A stretch of 64,000 nt of DNA from JABAAE01 sp905480545 (GTDB taxonomy: Bacteria; Planctomycetota; Planctomycetia; Pirellulales; Pirellulaceae): positions 558,001-622,000 of the forward strand of contig CALSOR010000004.1 of assembly GCA_943788025.1 (NCBI GenBank). Reading direction: 5' to 3'. Of the stretch, positions 26,215 through 36,060 are shown piece by piece. The position numbers and the translations under genes are program-made. The notes below the pieces were generated by a model. That model was not told where the DNA came from, ran no database searches, and saw only the letters and a list, made by a program, of their open reading frames with translations. How positions within the stretch are numbered: the first letter of the stretch is position 1; every line of letters begins with the position of its first letter.

Positions 26215-28578
26215 ATGATTCTGGCGCAATGCGGCAGCTGCGAAAACCAACTGAAATTTCCCGATGATTGGATCGGAAAACTAATTCAGTGCCCAAACTG
26301 TGGGAGCATGGTGGAATTGCCGGCAATTGCCGTGGCTAAACCAATCAGAAATTCGGAAAAACGAATCGACGTTCGTCCACGAGAAATCACAACCGAATCG
26401 TTAATCGACATCGACGTCTCAAACGAACAACAAACTCCAAAGAAAAATCATGGCGATTGTGAGAACGACGCCAATCAAAACGACGCCAATCACAACGACG
26501 AAATTGAACGAACCGATACCAGCGACGAGTATTCGGTCGTTTCTCCAACGGTGGCCAATTCTCAATCGCCACAACCCTACGAGAATGGCTTCACGCCGCT
26601 CAACCAGCCGACTGCCGATCCTTACACCGGTACACCAATCAACGTCACGCCGGTTCCTGGAACTTCATATCCCGCGCCATCTGGCATTGAAGCGCCGCTG
26701 GGCGCCTTGCCAACATTCAATCAATACCAAGCAAACAAATCCGTTCAAGCACAACCGGTTCAAGCTCAACCCGTTCAAGCTCAACCCGTTCAAGCTCAAC
26801 CCGTTCAAGCTCAACCCGTTCAAGCACAACCCGTTCAAGCTCAACCCGTTCAAGCTCAACCCGTTCAAGCACAACCCGTTCAAGCTCAGCCCGTTCAAGC
26901 ACAATCCGTTCAAGCTCAATCCGTTCAAGCACAACCCGTTCAAGCTCAGCCCGTTCAAGCTCAGCCCGTTCAAGCTCAATCCGTTCAAGCTCAGCCCGTT
27001 CAAGCTCAACCCGTTCAAGCACAATCCGTTCAAGCACAATCCGTTCAAGCGCAACCTGTTCAAGCGCAACCTGTTCAAGCGCAACCTGTTCAAGCGCAAC
27101 CTGTTCAAGCGCAACCTGTTCAAGCGCAACCTGTTCAAGCTCAGCCCGTTCAAGCTCAGCCCGTTCCGACTAAGCCAGTCGAAACTGCCCCAATCGATGT
27201 TGCAAGAAGTGATGCCCAGAAGACATCCAAACCACCATTAATCAAAAGCGGCGTAGCCCAAAAAAAATCTATTGAGGAGCACGAGAATCGACAGGCTGAC
27301 GAAAACCCTGCAAGCCAAAAGGAAGCTGTCAGCACATCGTCCGATACAAAACATCCGCCGGTATCAAACAAACCCCACCAATCGGACTCCCTCACTACGA
27401 CCAAAGACGATAAGGAAGAAGATTCGCTGACGCTGCTTCGCGATTCACCCAAGTCAAAACTACATGACAGCGGATTACTGGATGGCGATCAAGCTGACGA
27501 CACACTCCTGCTGGAAAAACGTCCGGCAGATGATCCAGCCACCGCGACGCCCAATACAAACACATCACGATCCCAGGCTTCGGAAAAACCTGAAAAAAAC
27601 TTTACGAAGGAAGCAGCCGAGCAAAAGCCAAACGAACCAGTGTTGGCCGCGAAACGGATACAACCGCAAAAGGAAAAGCCGGCTGAGAATCAAGGGGCGG
27701 CAGTCCCACTCGATTCAATAGTCAAGGCACCGCCGAACTCCAAAAAAGAATTCGCCGGTCAACCTGTTCAACCTCAACCTGTTCAACCTCAACCTGTTCA
27801 ACCTCAACCTGTGCAACCTCAACCTGTTCAAACGCAACCCGTTCAAGCAACTGCGACGCCAGTGCAGAACGATGCCGGCAATGATGCCCTTCCCGCGATT
27901 GCCAAAGCTGTCCCCATTGCCACCGCGTCGCCCCCAGTGATTCCTGCACAAGAAATTGCCGCCACGACCCCAGTTCCGTCTCCGCATCCGACGTCTCCGC
28001 AACCGACCAATGCCAAAAGATCACAACTTGATAAGAAACCGAAATTCGGCGAAAAAAAAACGATCAAACTTTCACCGGGAGCCAAAAAAGCCGTGCTTTA
28101 TGGCAGCATTGGAACCGCTTTGGTTGTCGCAGTACTACTTTCACTGGTTTTCATTCAAAAGATGATTACCAGTGGACCGGTTAGAACTTTTGAAGCCTAC
28201 AAAATTGCGGTCAAGAACAATGACTTCGCAGCGTTGTATGACGTTGTCGACTCCGCAACACGAGATACATTTGACAACTACGCTGAAGCCAAATCAAAAG
28301 AAACGCCGGTCGATTATTCACTGCGTGGTAAAGATAAATTCGTAGCTGTCGCGACGAAGCGATTCGAATCGACAGATGCGATAAAACAAAAGACGATCGA
28401 TAGTAAATTACAGTTAATCGAAAAAGCAACGATCGTATCAGAATCCGTCAATCGCAATCGTGCCTCGGTCCAAGTTCGATTTGAAGAAAACGCCACCGAG
28501 TCGATCACATTCGAGAAAGTTGATGGTGACTGGAAAATTGGCGTCCCAACTTTTTCGCTTTTGTTCATTGAATACTAG
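26215..28578 (+). CDS. zinc-ribbon membrane protein with VQAQP repeat array
   Basis: A 787-residue protein of unknown function. A zinc ribbon (CGSC 6-9, CPNC 26-29) precedes an acidic Asn-rich linker, 28 consecutive pentapeptides VQAQ[P/S] (about residues 178-317), a charged linker, a shorter PVQPQ array (about 517-543), a transmembrane helix (AVLYGSIGTALVVAVLLSLV, about 624-645) and a C-terminal domain of about 135 residues resembling DUF4878/NTF2-like lipoprotein domains (FEAYKIAVKNNDFAALYDVV). The N-terminal part is probably cytoplasmic and the NTF2-like part extracytoplasmic. The Pro/Gln array would be extended and flexible. Confidence 0.8.
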   Translation: MILAQCGSCENQLKFPDDWIGKLIQCPNCGSMVELPAIAVAKPIRNSEKRIDVRPREITTESLIDIDVSNEQQTPKKNHGDCENDANQNDANHNDEIERTDTSDEYSVVSPTVANSQSPQPYENGFTPLNQPTADPYTGTPINVTPVPGTSYPAPSGIEAPLGALPTFNQYQANKSVQAQPVQAQPVQAQPVQAQPVQAQPVQAQPVQAQPVQAQPVQAQPVQAQPVQAQSVQAQSVQAQPVQAQPVQAQPVQAQSVQAQPVQAQPVQAQSVQAQSVQAQPVQAQPVQAQPVQAQPVQAQPVQAQPVQAQPVQAQPVPTKPVETAPIDVARSDAQKTSKPPLIKSGVAQKKSIEEHENRQADENPASQKEAVSTSSDTKHPPVSNKPHQSDSLTTTKDDKEEDSLTLLRDSPKSKLHDSGLLDGDQADDTLLLEKRPADDPATATPNTNTSRSQASEKPEKNFTKEAAEQKPNEPVLAAKRIQPQKEKPAENQGAAVPLDSIVKAPPNSKKEFAGQPVQPQPVQPQPVQPQPVQPQPVQTQPVQATATPVQNDAGNDALPAIAKAVPIATASPPVIPAQEIAATTPVPSPHPTSPQPTNAKRSQLDKKPKFGEKKTIKLSPGAKKAVLYGSIGTALVVAVLLSLVFIQKMITSGPVRTFEAYKIAVKNNDFAALYDVVDSATRDTFDNYAEAKSKETPVDYSLRGKDKFVAVATKRFESTDAIKQKTIDSKLQLIEKATIVSESVNRNRASVQVRFEENATESITFEKVDGDWKIGVPTFSLLFIEY
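26746..27165. repeat. 15-bp coding minisatellite, 28 copies
   Basis: 28 uninterrupted in-frame copies of a 15-bp unit (consensus CAAGCTCAACCCGTT) encoding QAQPV. Copies differ mainly at synonymous positions; six consecutive identical units of the variant CAAGCGCAACCTGTT (27046-27135) show recent local amplification. The unit has no stop codon in several frames, so long spurious frames appear on both strands. Confidence 0.97.
27763..27846. repeat. second coding minisatellite (PVQPQ)
   Basis: About five copies of a 15-bp unit encoding PVQPQ in the same gene as the VQAQP array, with the last copies changing to VQTQ and VQAT. Same unit length and frame as the larger array, so a common origin is likely. 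Confidence 0.9.
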
Positions 28579-28635
28579 CTCAAACTCGAAAACACCAAAG
28601 AGCCGCCCAAACAAAGGAAAGCGATCAGCGGAAGA

Positions 28636-29394
28636 TCAACCAAACAGATCGTCGAGGCTTGGTGTGTTCCGATTTGGACGCTGAGAAAACTCTGACAACG
28701 CATCTTTTTTCGGAGCCGATCGCAAAATGTTCTCCGCAAGCCTCAAATCCGATTGAGTCGTGATTTTAATATTCGTATTGGGACAATAGACGATATCAAC
28801 CGGATGGCCGCTCGACTCAACGACCTGCGAATCGTCCGTTGCTGGTCCAGAATAGATCTTGTAAGCGTTGGTCAACAACTGCTTCTCGAAAACCTGCGGC
28901 GTTTGAGCCTGCCATAATCCATCTCGTGATACCGTTTGCGAAATCCGCTTGTTCGAATCGACTTTCTTGATCGTTCCGACGATCGGTGACGCAAGAATCG
29001 CCGCCCCACTTTTTCCTGCTTGCTCAAAAACGTCGTCGATCCATTCTGATTGCAAACAAGGTCGCGCCGCATCATGAACCGCAACGAAGTCACATTCGTC
29101 AGAAACTTTTTCGAGCGCATTACGGACCGAATCGGTTCGTTCTTTTCCACCAATCACTAGTGCGATATCCATCACTGCAAGATTGGACGAAAACTTAACC
29201 TTGAAGAATTCCTCATCTTCTTCCGATATGACGACAATGATCTGGGCAACATCACTTCGCTCGCGAAACTTTTGTGCTGAGTAAAGCCAAACGGGTTGAT
29301 TCTTTAAACTGACAAACGGCTTCTTTAGATGCGTTTTTCCGCCAAATCTGGAACTGGAACCGGCTGCGGGCAAGATCACACAAAACTTTGGCAT
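28636..29394 (-). CDS. ispD: 2-C-methyl-D-erythritol 4-phosphate cytidylyltransferase
   Basis: A 252-residue nucleotidyltransferase that transfers CMP to MEP in the non-mevalonate isoprenoid pathway. The signature N-terminal loop is LPAAGSSSRFGG followed by KKPFV, and the second family motif is VAVHDAARPCL; a third conserved block is GLWQAQTPQVF. Length is normal. It is convergent with the VQAQP gene, 57 bp apart, and no ispF is adjacent. Confidence 0.92.
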   Translation of the reverse strand: MPKFCVILPAAGSSSRFGGKTHLKKPFVSLKNQPVWLYSAQKFRERSDVAQIIVVISEEDEEFFKVKFSSNLAVMDIALVIGGKERTDSVRNALEKVSDECDFVAVHDAARPCLQSEWIDDVFEQAGKSGAAILASPIVGTIKKVDSNKRISQTVSRDGLWQAQTPQVFEKQLLTNAYKIYSGPATDDSQVVESSGHPVDIVYCPNTNIKITTQSDLRLAENILRSAPKKDALSEFSQRPNRNTPSLDDLFG

Positions 29395-29515
29395 TTGAAT
29401 TCTCGAAACGGTGCATTGAACGATCGATTTCTTATTTCATCGATCGCTTTAAAATCTATTCACGATCGCAATCCGCCGCAAGTGAACTCACCCAAACCCA
29501 AAAACCGAAGCGAGG

Positions 29516-30976
29516 CTACGCCAGGATTGGTTTGACCACATGTCCATGCACGTCGGTCAAACGATACCATCTGCCCTGATGTTTGTAGGTTAAACGTTCA
29601 TGATCGATGCCCATCAAGTGCAAAATTGTCGCATGCAAGTCATGAATATGGACTCCATTATTTGCAATGTTGTAACCGTACTCGTCCGTCTCACCATACG
29701 AGGCGCCCGGCTTGATCCCGCCGCCTGCCATCCACATTGAGAAACATCGTGGATGGTGATCACGACCGAAGTTCGTTCCAAATTTACCTTGACAATAATT
29801 CGTGCGTCCAAATTCTCCGCCCCAAATCACAAGCGTATCATCTAGTAGCCCGCGTTGCTTCAGATCTTTTAAGAGCGCCGCCGTTGGCTGATCCGTTTCT
29901 TTACATTGCCCTCGAATGCCACCGGGTATGCCACCGTGCTGATCCCAACCTGGATGATAAAGTTGGATAAAGCGAACGCCTCGTTCCGCCATCCGCCGGG
30001 CCATCAAACAATTCGCAGCGAACGAACCGGGCTTCTTGACGTCCGGACCGTAGTCATTTAACGTCGCTTCCGTTTCATCGGCAAAGCTCGTGGCTTCCGG
30101 AATGGAAGTTTGCATGCGAAAAGCCATCTCGTATTGCGCGATTCGATTTTCGATTTGTGGATCGAAGCCTTCTTTCAATTTCTCTTCGTGTAGCGTCCTT
30201 AAACTGTCCAGCATTTGCCGACGACCAGACTCGGAAATCCCATTTGGATTGTTCAGATAGAGAACCGGATTCTTATCCGAGCGAAAACGAACGCCTTGAT
30301 ATCGAGAGGGCAAAAAGCCAGCGCCCCAAAGCCGAGAAACTAGCGGTTGCCCACCCTTCCCTTTGGTAACCATCACCACGAACGCCGGCATGTTTTCATT
30401 TTCAGTTCCCAGTCCGTAATTCATCCACGCTCCCATACTTGGGCGTCCCGGAAATTGTGAACCGGTTTGCATGTGCGTCACGCCTGGCCCGTGATTTATT
30501 GCCTCGGTATACATCGACTTTACCAGGCACATCTCGTCAGCATGCTTCGCTGTATGCGAAAGGACTTCGCTTAGTTCCTGGCCGCTTTGCCCATACTTTT
30601 GAAACTTAAAAGGCGTACCTGCAAGCGGCAGACTCGCTTGATTTCCGGACATCCCTGTCAAACGCTGGCCTTTGCGAATCGAGTCCGGCAACTCTTTGCC
30701 GCTTTCGTCAATCAACCGCTGTTTGTAGTCAAACAAATCCAAATGAGACGGTCCACCGCTTTGGAAAAGAAAAATGACGCGTTTGGCTTTGGCTTGATGG
30801 TGCAATCCATGCGGCGGCGCGATCACCGAATCGTTTGGCTGTGCAGCATTCATGGTGTTTTCACTCGCAATCATCTGCGATAAAGCCAACGATCCAAGGC
30901 CCATTCCAAATCCGGAAAGCAAGTCGCGTCGACTCTTTCCCATCGGCGAATCGAAGCCCGTGCACTTTTCATTCAT
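29516..30976 (-). CDS. DUF1501 (sulfatase-fold) protein with Tat signal
   Basis: A 486-residue planctomycete-type DUF1501 protein. An N-terminal twin-arginine signal (KSRRDLLSGFGMGLG) suggests folded export. The body has the sulfatase-like alkaline phosphatase fold with FLFQSGGPSHLDLFD, GRPSMGAWMNYGLG, LVIWGGEFGRTNY and ILHLMGIDHERLTY. Function is unknown; DUF1501 proteins are regularly paired with PSCyt1/DUF1549/DUF1553 proteins, and here that partner lies 55 bp upstream on the same strand. ATG at 30976 has better Shine-Dalgarno spacing (AGAAG, 6 bases) than ATG at 30982. Confidence 0.92.
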   Translation of the reverse strand: MNEKCTGFDSPMGKSRRDLLSGFGMGLGSLALSQMIASENTMNAAQPNDSVIAPPHGLHHQAKAKRVIFLFQSGGPSHLDLFDYKQRLIDESGKELPDSIRKGQRLTGMSGNQASLPLAGTPFKFQKYGQSGQELSEVLSHTAKHADEMCLVKSMYTEAINHGPGVTHMQTGSQFPGRPSMGAWMNYGLGTENENMPAFVVMVTKGKGGQPLVSRLWGAGFLPSRYQGVRFRSDKNPVLYLNNPNGISESGRRQMLDSLRTLHEEKLKEGFDPQIENRIAQYEMAFRMQTSIPEATSFADETEATLNDYGPDVKKPGSFAANCLMARRMAERGVRFIQLYHPGWDQHGGIPGGIRGQCKETDQPTAALLKDLKQRGLLDDTLVIWGGEFGRTNYCQGKFGTNFGRDHHPRCFSMWMAGGGIKPGASYGETDEYGYNIANNGVHIHDLHATILHLMGIDHERLTYKHQGRWYRLTDVHGHVVKPILA

Positions 30977-31031
30977 GATCATCTTCTTTTCGTAAAGACT
31001 ATTCGTACGCTTTGTGTTTGGAAATTTCGTC

Positions 31032-34000
31032 TTATCGACGCATCAAACATTCATCGAAATTCATGATCGCTTGAACAATCACGGTCAAGGCCGCAAGATC
31101 CTCTTTGACGAGTCCTTCGTTAACTTTCTTTTTGCCAACCGTCAAATATTTTGCTGCAGCAGCCATATCATCGGCAAACTGTTTTTTCTGGCGAACAAAT
31201 TCTTTCTTCAAAATTAAACGTTCTCTCCCGCTGGGGCATCTGCTTGTCAAAATCCGGAAAGCCGTAGTGACATTTGCTTCGATCACATTTTCGGAATCAT
31301 CCGATTGACCTCCAGAAGCTTTTGCTTTGGCAACCGTTCCTCCAGCGTCTTTGCCCTCAGAGACTTTACTTTCGGATACGTTACTTTCGCCCGTTTTGGA
31401 CACCAGCAATATTTTTTCAGCGAGCACGCGGGCGGATTCGACAAATTGGGGATCGTTCAGCAATACAAAAGACTGCAATGGCGTCGCGGTGCGTTCTCTC
31501 TTCACCGTGCAAACATCCCGTTTCGCCGCATCCAATGTCATCATGACCGGTGCCGGACCGGTCCGTTTCCAATATGTGTAAAGACTTCTGCGATAAAGGC
31601 CCTCACCACTGTCGGCAGCGATCGGTTTAAAACTTAGAGCCAAATCGTAAGGTTTTGTCCCTGCTCCTCCAATTTTCTGGACCAACAAACCACTTGACGC
31701 AAGTGCGTTGTCGCGCAGCATTTCAGCTTGCAATCGAAAGCTGGACGCACGAGCAAGCAACCTATTCTCTGGATCTTTTTCATAAAGTGATTTGGTTAAA
31801 GTTGAATCCTGTTGATAAGTGGCCGACATCACCATCAGCTTTAACAATCGTTTTAGATTCCAGCCGTTTTCAGAAAAATCAACAGCCAACCAATCCAGCA
31901 ATTGTGGATGGGTCGGCGGCTGTCCTTGCGAGCCAAAATCCTCAGGCGTGCGAACCAACCCTTCGCCAAAAACCATCTGCCAATAGCGGTTCACGGTAAC
32001 GCGAGCAGTCAACGGATTCTGTGGTCCAACCAACCAATTCGCAAGTTCCAACCGATTCTTGGGCTGCGTATCAGACTCGAAAACTTTCGGAACATCAGAA
32101 AACACTTCTTCGCGCGGCTGATCGTAAGCTCCACGATCAAGCCGATAGGTTTCTCGCCGTTTTGCCAAGTCATTCATCACCATGACTTCGATGATTCCGT
32201 CCTGCTGCTTGCTCCGCTGTTCTCTTAGCTCCCGCAACTGTTTCTGTAATTCGGCATACTTTTGATCAATGCGAAGTCTATAAAAATCGCCCAGTTGCTT
32301 TTTAGTCTTTGAATTAAACCAATTCGTCGAATCAACTTTTTCATCATCTAGAACACCGGCTTGATAAAGATCAGCCATTTCAATTTCGCTTAACTGCGAA
32401 TCAAAAACGTAAAACTCATCTACCAAACCGTTTTTAAATCCTTTGTCGCGAAATCGCTCTCCAATCGCGATCTTGTCACCACCACCACCGGTGATGTTTT
32501 TGTACAGATTGTCACGAACCGTTTCAGTTTCGACTAACTTTCCATCGAGGAAGATCTGTATACCCGATGCCTTACTCGAACCATCGTAAGTGATTCCAAC
32601 CTGCGTCCATTGATTGACTGGAACGGCGTCCTTCGTCAAAACACGAATCGCGTTTCCCGGCCAAAAATGAATTAGAGAAAAACTGAGTTGTCCGTTTTCG
32701 ATCAAGAATTGATAGCCGCGACTTGCGGCATCTGTCCAGGCTCGCGAACGATGAAAGACAACAGCCCGTTCTTTCACGTCTGGCGTATTGATCCACAACG
32801 AAATGGAGAACCGTTGATTGCGGGTAAAGTTTCCAGTCTTCAGACCAATCGCATCATCCCCAGTCAGCTTTACGCCCTTTCCGATTTTCCCCGGTACCGA
32901 TTGATTTCGAGAGGTCTTGTAATCTTCGAACGTTACCAGTTCGACCGGCTTGAGTCCATCTCCCGCTTTGGCTTCCGCAAGCCACTTTTCCAGCAACGCC
33001 TGATCGACTTTGTATTTCGTAAGTTCTTGTTCCTTGGCAACAATTTTTTGATTGAGCTCTGCCAGCGTCTTTTTCTGGTTCGAATTCGACATCAACAACG
33101 TTGGGGTCGGAGTCGAATTTGTAAAATAGGAATACAACCCAGCTTCGTCGATGTTGTTAAAATACGAAAAGAACTGATAGTATTCGGTTTGCGAAAGGGG
33201 ATCGTATTTATGGTCATGACAACGCGAGCATTCGAGCGTCAATCCCAAAAATGCCGTCCCAAAAGTGTGATTTCGGTCCGCCACATATTCGATTCGAAAT
33301 TCTTCCGGAACGCTTCCACCTTCAACTTTCTGCGGATGTAAACGATTGAACGCCGTTGCCAGAATTTGATCTTCGGATGCATTGGGCAACATATCGCCGG
33401 CCAGCTGATACTTGATGAACTGATCATATGGCAAATTGTTGTTGAATGATTTGATGACCCAATCTCGCCAAGGCCAAACATGCCGCCCGCGATCGACTTG
33501 GTATCCAAACGAGTCTGAATATCGAGCGACATCAAGCCACTCGGTCGTCAAGCGTTCACCAAATTCAGCACGCTTCAGTAAGCCGTCGACCACTTTCTCA
33601 AACGCGTTTTCGGATTGATCGCTGACGAATGCATCAATTTCAGCCAGCGTTGGCGGCAATCCGATCAAATCAAACGTCACACGGCGAAGCAAACGTTCTT
33701 TTGCAGCCTTCTTAGTGGGCTGCAAATTTTCAGCATTCAATTTAGCCAAAACAAAATGGTCAATCTCGTTTTGAATCCATGATAAATTTGAAACGTTAGG
33801 CAACGGCGACTTTTCCGGCCGAATAAAAGCCCAATGTTTTGCATACTTCGCACCGTTTTCCAGCCACCGCTTAATCAATTGTTTTTCTTTAGAAGTGACC
33901 GAAAGTTTAGAATCCGGCGGCGGCATCAAAACGTCAGGATCATCCGAAGTAATCCGGTCCCATAATTCGATTTCTGCAAGCGAATCGCCTTCTAAATAGT

Positions 34001-34427
34001 CAGCAGCGTATTCACGCTCGTCCAAACGCAAATCCGAATCCCTCGTGTTCTCATCCGGGCCATGACACTTAAAGCATCGATCCGAAAGAATGGGGCGAAT
34101 GTCCCGATTAAAATCAACATCCGATTCATCCGCGCCGTTCACCGCTTTTTCATCAGCAATTTTCGCTGGGGAACCCAAGTTTGAAATCGACGTCTGTGCG
34201 ACCGATAAATGCACCAAACTAATTAACGTCAACAAAATCCAAGCGTTTAACTGCCAATGATGGGGCAAGACATTTTCCAAACGATTCTTATGTCTCGGAA
34301 CACCGAAGTTACTGGTAGTCAGCACATTTTTGAAAGGCAGCTTCACGATTTTGATTCGGATGGATTGCAGGCGGGTTGGGAAAATCTGAGAAACGTCAAA
34401 CGGCCCTGCGAAGACGATTGAATTCAT
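31032..34427 (-). CDS. PSCyt1/DUF1549/LamG/DUF1553 planctomycete cytochrome-like protein
   Basis: A 1131-residue exported protein. After a hydrophobic segment (LNAWILLTLISLVHLSVAQ) comes a PSCyt1 cytochrome c-like region with heme motif CFKCH near residue 122 and RDIRPILSDRC. DUF1549 follows (LLRRVTFDLIGLPPT), then a LamG jelly roll (about 510-690, FSISLWINTP) and DUF1553 (NPLTARVTVNRYWQMVFG, GEGLYRRSLYTYWKRT, PLQSFVLLNDPQFVE). It probably works in polysaccharide breakdown or redox chemistry outside the cytoplasm, which is an inference from the family context. The start is uncertain: ATG at 34427 leaves about 60 residues before the signal segment, and in-frame TTG codons nearer to it are possible. 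Confidence 0.9.
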   Translation of the reverse strand: MNSIVFAGPFDVSQIFPTRLQSIRIKIVKLPFKNVLTTSNFGVPRHKNRLENVLPHHWQLNAWILLTLISLVHLSVAQTSISNLGSPAKIADEKAVNGADESDVDFNRDIRPILSDRCFKCHGPDENTRDSDLRLDEREYAADYLEGDSLAEIELWDRITSDDPDVLMPPPDSKLSVTSKEKQLIKRWLENGAKYAKHWAFIRPEKSPLPNVSNLSWIQNEIDHFVLAKLNAENLQPTKKAAKERLLRRVTFDLIGLPPTLAEIDAFVSDQSENAFEKVVDGLLKRAEFGERLTTEWLDVARYSDSFGYQVDRGRHVWPWRDWVIKSFNNNLPYDQFIKYQLAGDMLPNASEDQILATAFNRLHPQKVEGGSVPEEFRIEYVADRNHTFGTAFLGLTLECSRCHDHKYDPLSQTEYYQFFSYFNNIDEAGLYSYFTNSTPTPTLLMSNSNQKKTLAELNQKIVAKEQELTKYKVDQALLEKWLAEAKAGDGLKPVELVTFEDYKTSRNQSVPGKIGKGVKLTGDDAIGLKTGNFTRNQRFSISLWINTPDVKERAVVFHRSRAWTDAASRGYQFLIENGQLSFSLIHFWPGNAIRVLTKDAVPVNQWTQVGITYDGSSKASGIQIFLDGKLVETETVRDNLYKNITGGGGDKIAIGERFRDKGFKNGLVDEFYVFDSQLSEIEMADLYQAGVLDDEKVDSTNWFNSKTKKQLGDFYRLRIDQKYAELQKQLRELREQRSKQQDGIIEVMVMNDLAKRRETYRLDRGAYDQPREEVFSDVPKVFESDTQPKNRLELANWLVGPQNPLTARVTVNRYWQMVFGEGLVRTPEDFGSQGQPPTHPQLLDWLAVDFSENGWNLKRLLKLMVMSATYQQDSTLTKSLYEKDPENRLLARASSFRLQAEMLRDNALASSGLLVQKIGGAGTKPYDLALSFKPIAADSGEGLYRRSLYTYWKRTGPAPVMMTLDAAKRDVCTVKRERTATPLQSFVLLNDPQFVESARVLAEKILLVSKTGESNVSESKVSEGKDAGGTVAKAKASGGQSDDSENVIEANVTTAFRILTSRCPSGRERLILKKEFVRQKKQFADDMAAAAKYLTVGKKKVNEGLVKEDLAALTVIVQAIMNFDECLMRR

Positions 34428-34628
34428 GATGAGTCAGTTCGACGTTTCACGTTTGCAGTTGTCAACTTATATTATCATGTTATCCATATTGATTTGGTTA
34501 CGAAAACTGCCAAATTTCAAATGTAAACCGTTTTCTCGGTTCGCCATTCTGCTTGATCCTTGTCGAACACGCAGGCATGATTTGTTGATTCAAATCAAGA
34601 TAAGACAAACCCTCAACTGGAACGATCC

Positions 34629-35423
34629 ATGAGCAATAGACCGTCTGGCCGCGTCAGCTATGACAATTCGGAACGCATCGTCATTGTAACCGGCGGCTCG
34701 GGTGGAATCGGCTGGGCGATTTGTGAGAAATTCGCCATGACAAACGCAATCGTTTACTGCTTTGATACGCAGAGTCCACCAGAGTCGAAACTACCGATTC
34801 ACTTTATCCATAACGATGTCAGTGACGAATCCGCTTGCCAAGCGTCGATCGAAACAGTTGTTCAACAACATGGGGGGATAGATGTGTTGGTCAACAATGC
34901 GGCGATCCAACCGGTTGAGTCGTTCGTACCGCTCGACCAATTGGACGGTGAACTATGGACAAAGATGCTGGCCGTCAATGTTTCTGGCTACACTTTTATG
35001 GCGAAGCACGTTGTTCGGCAGATGAAAAAGCAGAATTCCGGCGTTATCGTGAACCTTTCAAGCGCCCAAGCGCACAGAACGGCACGGGAAGTCCCTGCGT
35101 ACGGACCGACGAAAGCCGCTAATCTGTTGCAAGCTAAACAATGGGGGATTGAATACGGAAGACACGGAATTCGCGTCGTTTCAGTTTCTCCAGGTGCAAT
35201 TGATACACCACTCGTTCGTGCTAGTTTAGAGCTACAGGGGGGCGAAGCTGAATTGGCTAATCGACACCCTATAGGTCGAATTGGAAAACCCGACGAAATC
35301 GCGACGGCAGTCGTATGGCTATCCAGTTCGGATGCTTCCTTTATCACGGCCGAAGATTTGGCGGTTGACGGAGGACTTGGCGGGCTCGCCGCATTTGCGG
35401 ACCCCTATGAACCTATTGATTAA
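34629..35423 (+). CDS. SDR-family NAD(P)-dependent oxidoreductase
   Basis: A 264-residue short-chain dehydrogenase. It has the nucleotide-binding VTGGSGGIG (about residues 20-28), VNNAAIQ, the catalytic Ser in VNLSSAQ and the YGPTKAA catalytic Tyr/Lys, with the C-terminal ITAEDLAVDGGLGG. The substrate is unknown. It is a single gene, divergent from the PSCyt1 gene with about 200 bp between, and followed by 270 bp in which I see no gene. Confidence 0.9.
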   Translation: MSNRPSGRVSYDNSERIVIVTGGSGGIGWAICEKFAMTNAIVYCFDTQSPPESKLPIHFIHNDVSDESACQASIETVVQQHGGIDVLVNNAAIQPVESFVPLDQLDGELWTKMLAVNVSGYTFMAKHVVRQMKKQNSGVIVNLSSAQAHRTAREVPAYGPTKAANLLQAKQWGIEYGRHGIRVVSVSPGAIDTPLVRASLELQGGEAELANRHPIGRIGKPDEIATAVVWLSSSDASFITAEDLAVDGGLGGLAAFADPYEPID

Positions 35424-35693
35424 CCGATCACGTACGGATTTTCAAAAAGTGCTAGCACGGAAGTCCGGAAAAAAATGGCGAAATTGAGTACTAAATCGTT
35501 GGCGAGCAGACAATTCGGCTGCGCATCTAAGCTGAGCGAGGTATATTATCAGTTGAAAGAGTTGTGATACCGCTTTCGGTTTAGAGGCCCGAATTCGTTC
35601 AATCAACGTGGTATCAAATCAAAATCTCGTGTTTCGCACGTGTAGAGAAAACATGCGGAATGCCGGACGGAAACAGGGAAAGATGAGTGGAGC

Positions 35694-36002
35694 ATGAAAA
35701 ACGATACAGAGTTCGTCGATAACGACGAAACTGTTGATCCTAAAGATAGACTAAGCAAATCCAAAGCGAGTAAAAACCCGGTATCGTCAGTCAAAACAGC
35801 GCCCCGAAAAAAGCGCACCAGCAGTCGAAAATATAAAACTTTGTTTTGCAGCAGCTGCTGGCGTGATGAGGGACATATCCCGTTGATCAAAAGTGTTCCA
35901 GTCATTGTTGTCCTGACCATTCTAACGCTCGGCACTTACCTTTTGTTTCGAACTTACAAGTGTCGGCTTTGCGGAAACGAACGGATGGCATCGGGTGAGT
36001 GA
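35694..36002 (+). CDS. small membrane protein with two CxxC pairs, unknown
   Basis: A 102-residue protein: an acidic N-terminal tail, a Lys/Arg-rich stretch, a CSSC pair, one strong transmembrane helix (PVIVVLTILTLGTYLLF, about residues 68-84) and a CRLC pair directly after it. The two pairs lie on each side of the helix, so they either form two half-sites or the segment is a hairpin near the membrane. I recognise no family. GGAG lies 2-5 bases before the ATG, a short spacing. It is convergent with the helicase gene. Confidence 0.7.
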   Translation: MKNDTEFVDNDETVDPKDRLSKSKASKNPVSSVKTAPRKKRTSSRKYKTLFCSSCWRDEGHIPLIKSVPVIVVLTILTLGTYLLFRTYKCRLCGNERMASGE

Positions 36003-36060
36003 GTGGCCCGTCTCGATTTGAGCAAAAGATCTTTCGTGGTGCTAAGGATAGCTACTTATT

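Noticed and set aside
26746..27165. CRISPR or non-coding repeat
   Set aside because: No spacers, and units are in frame within a gene.
26450..27241. Long frames on both strands across the VQAQP array
   Set aside because: They are products of a stop-free 15-bp unit and share the region with the in-frame zinc-ribbon gene, which has recognisable domains.
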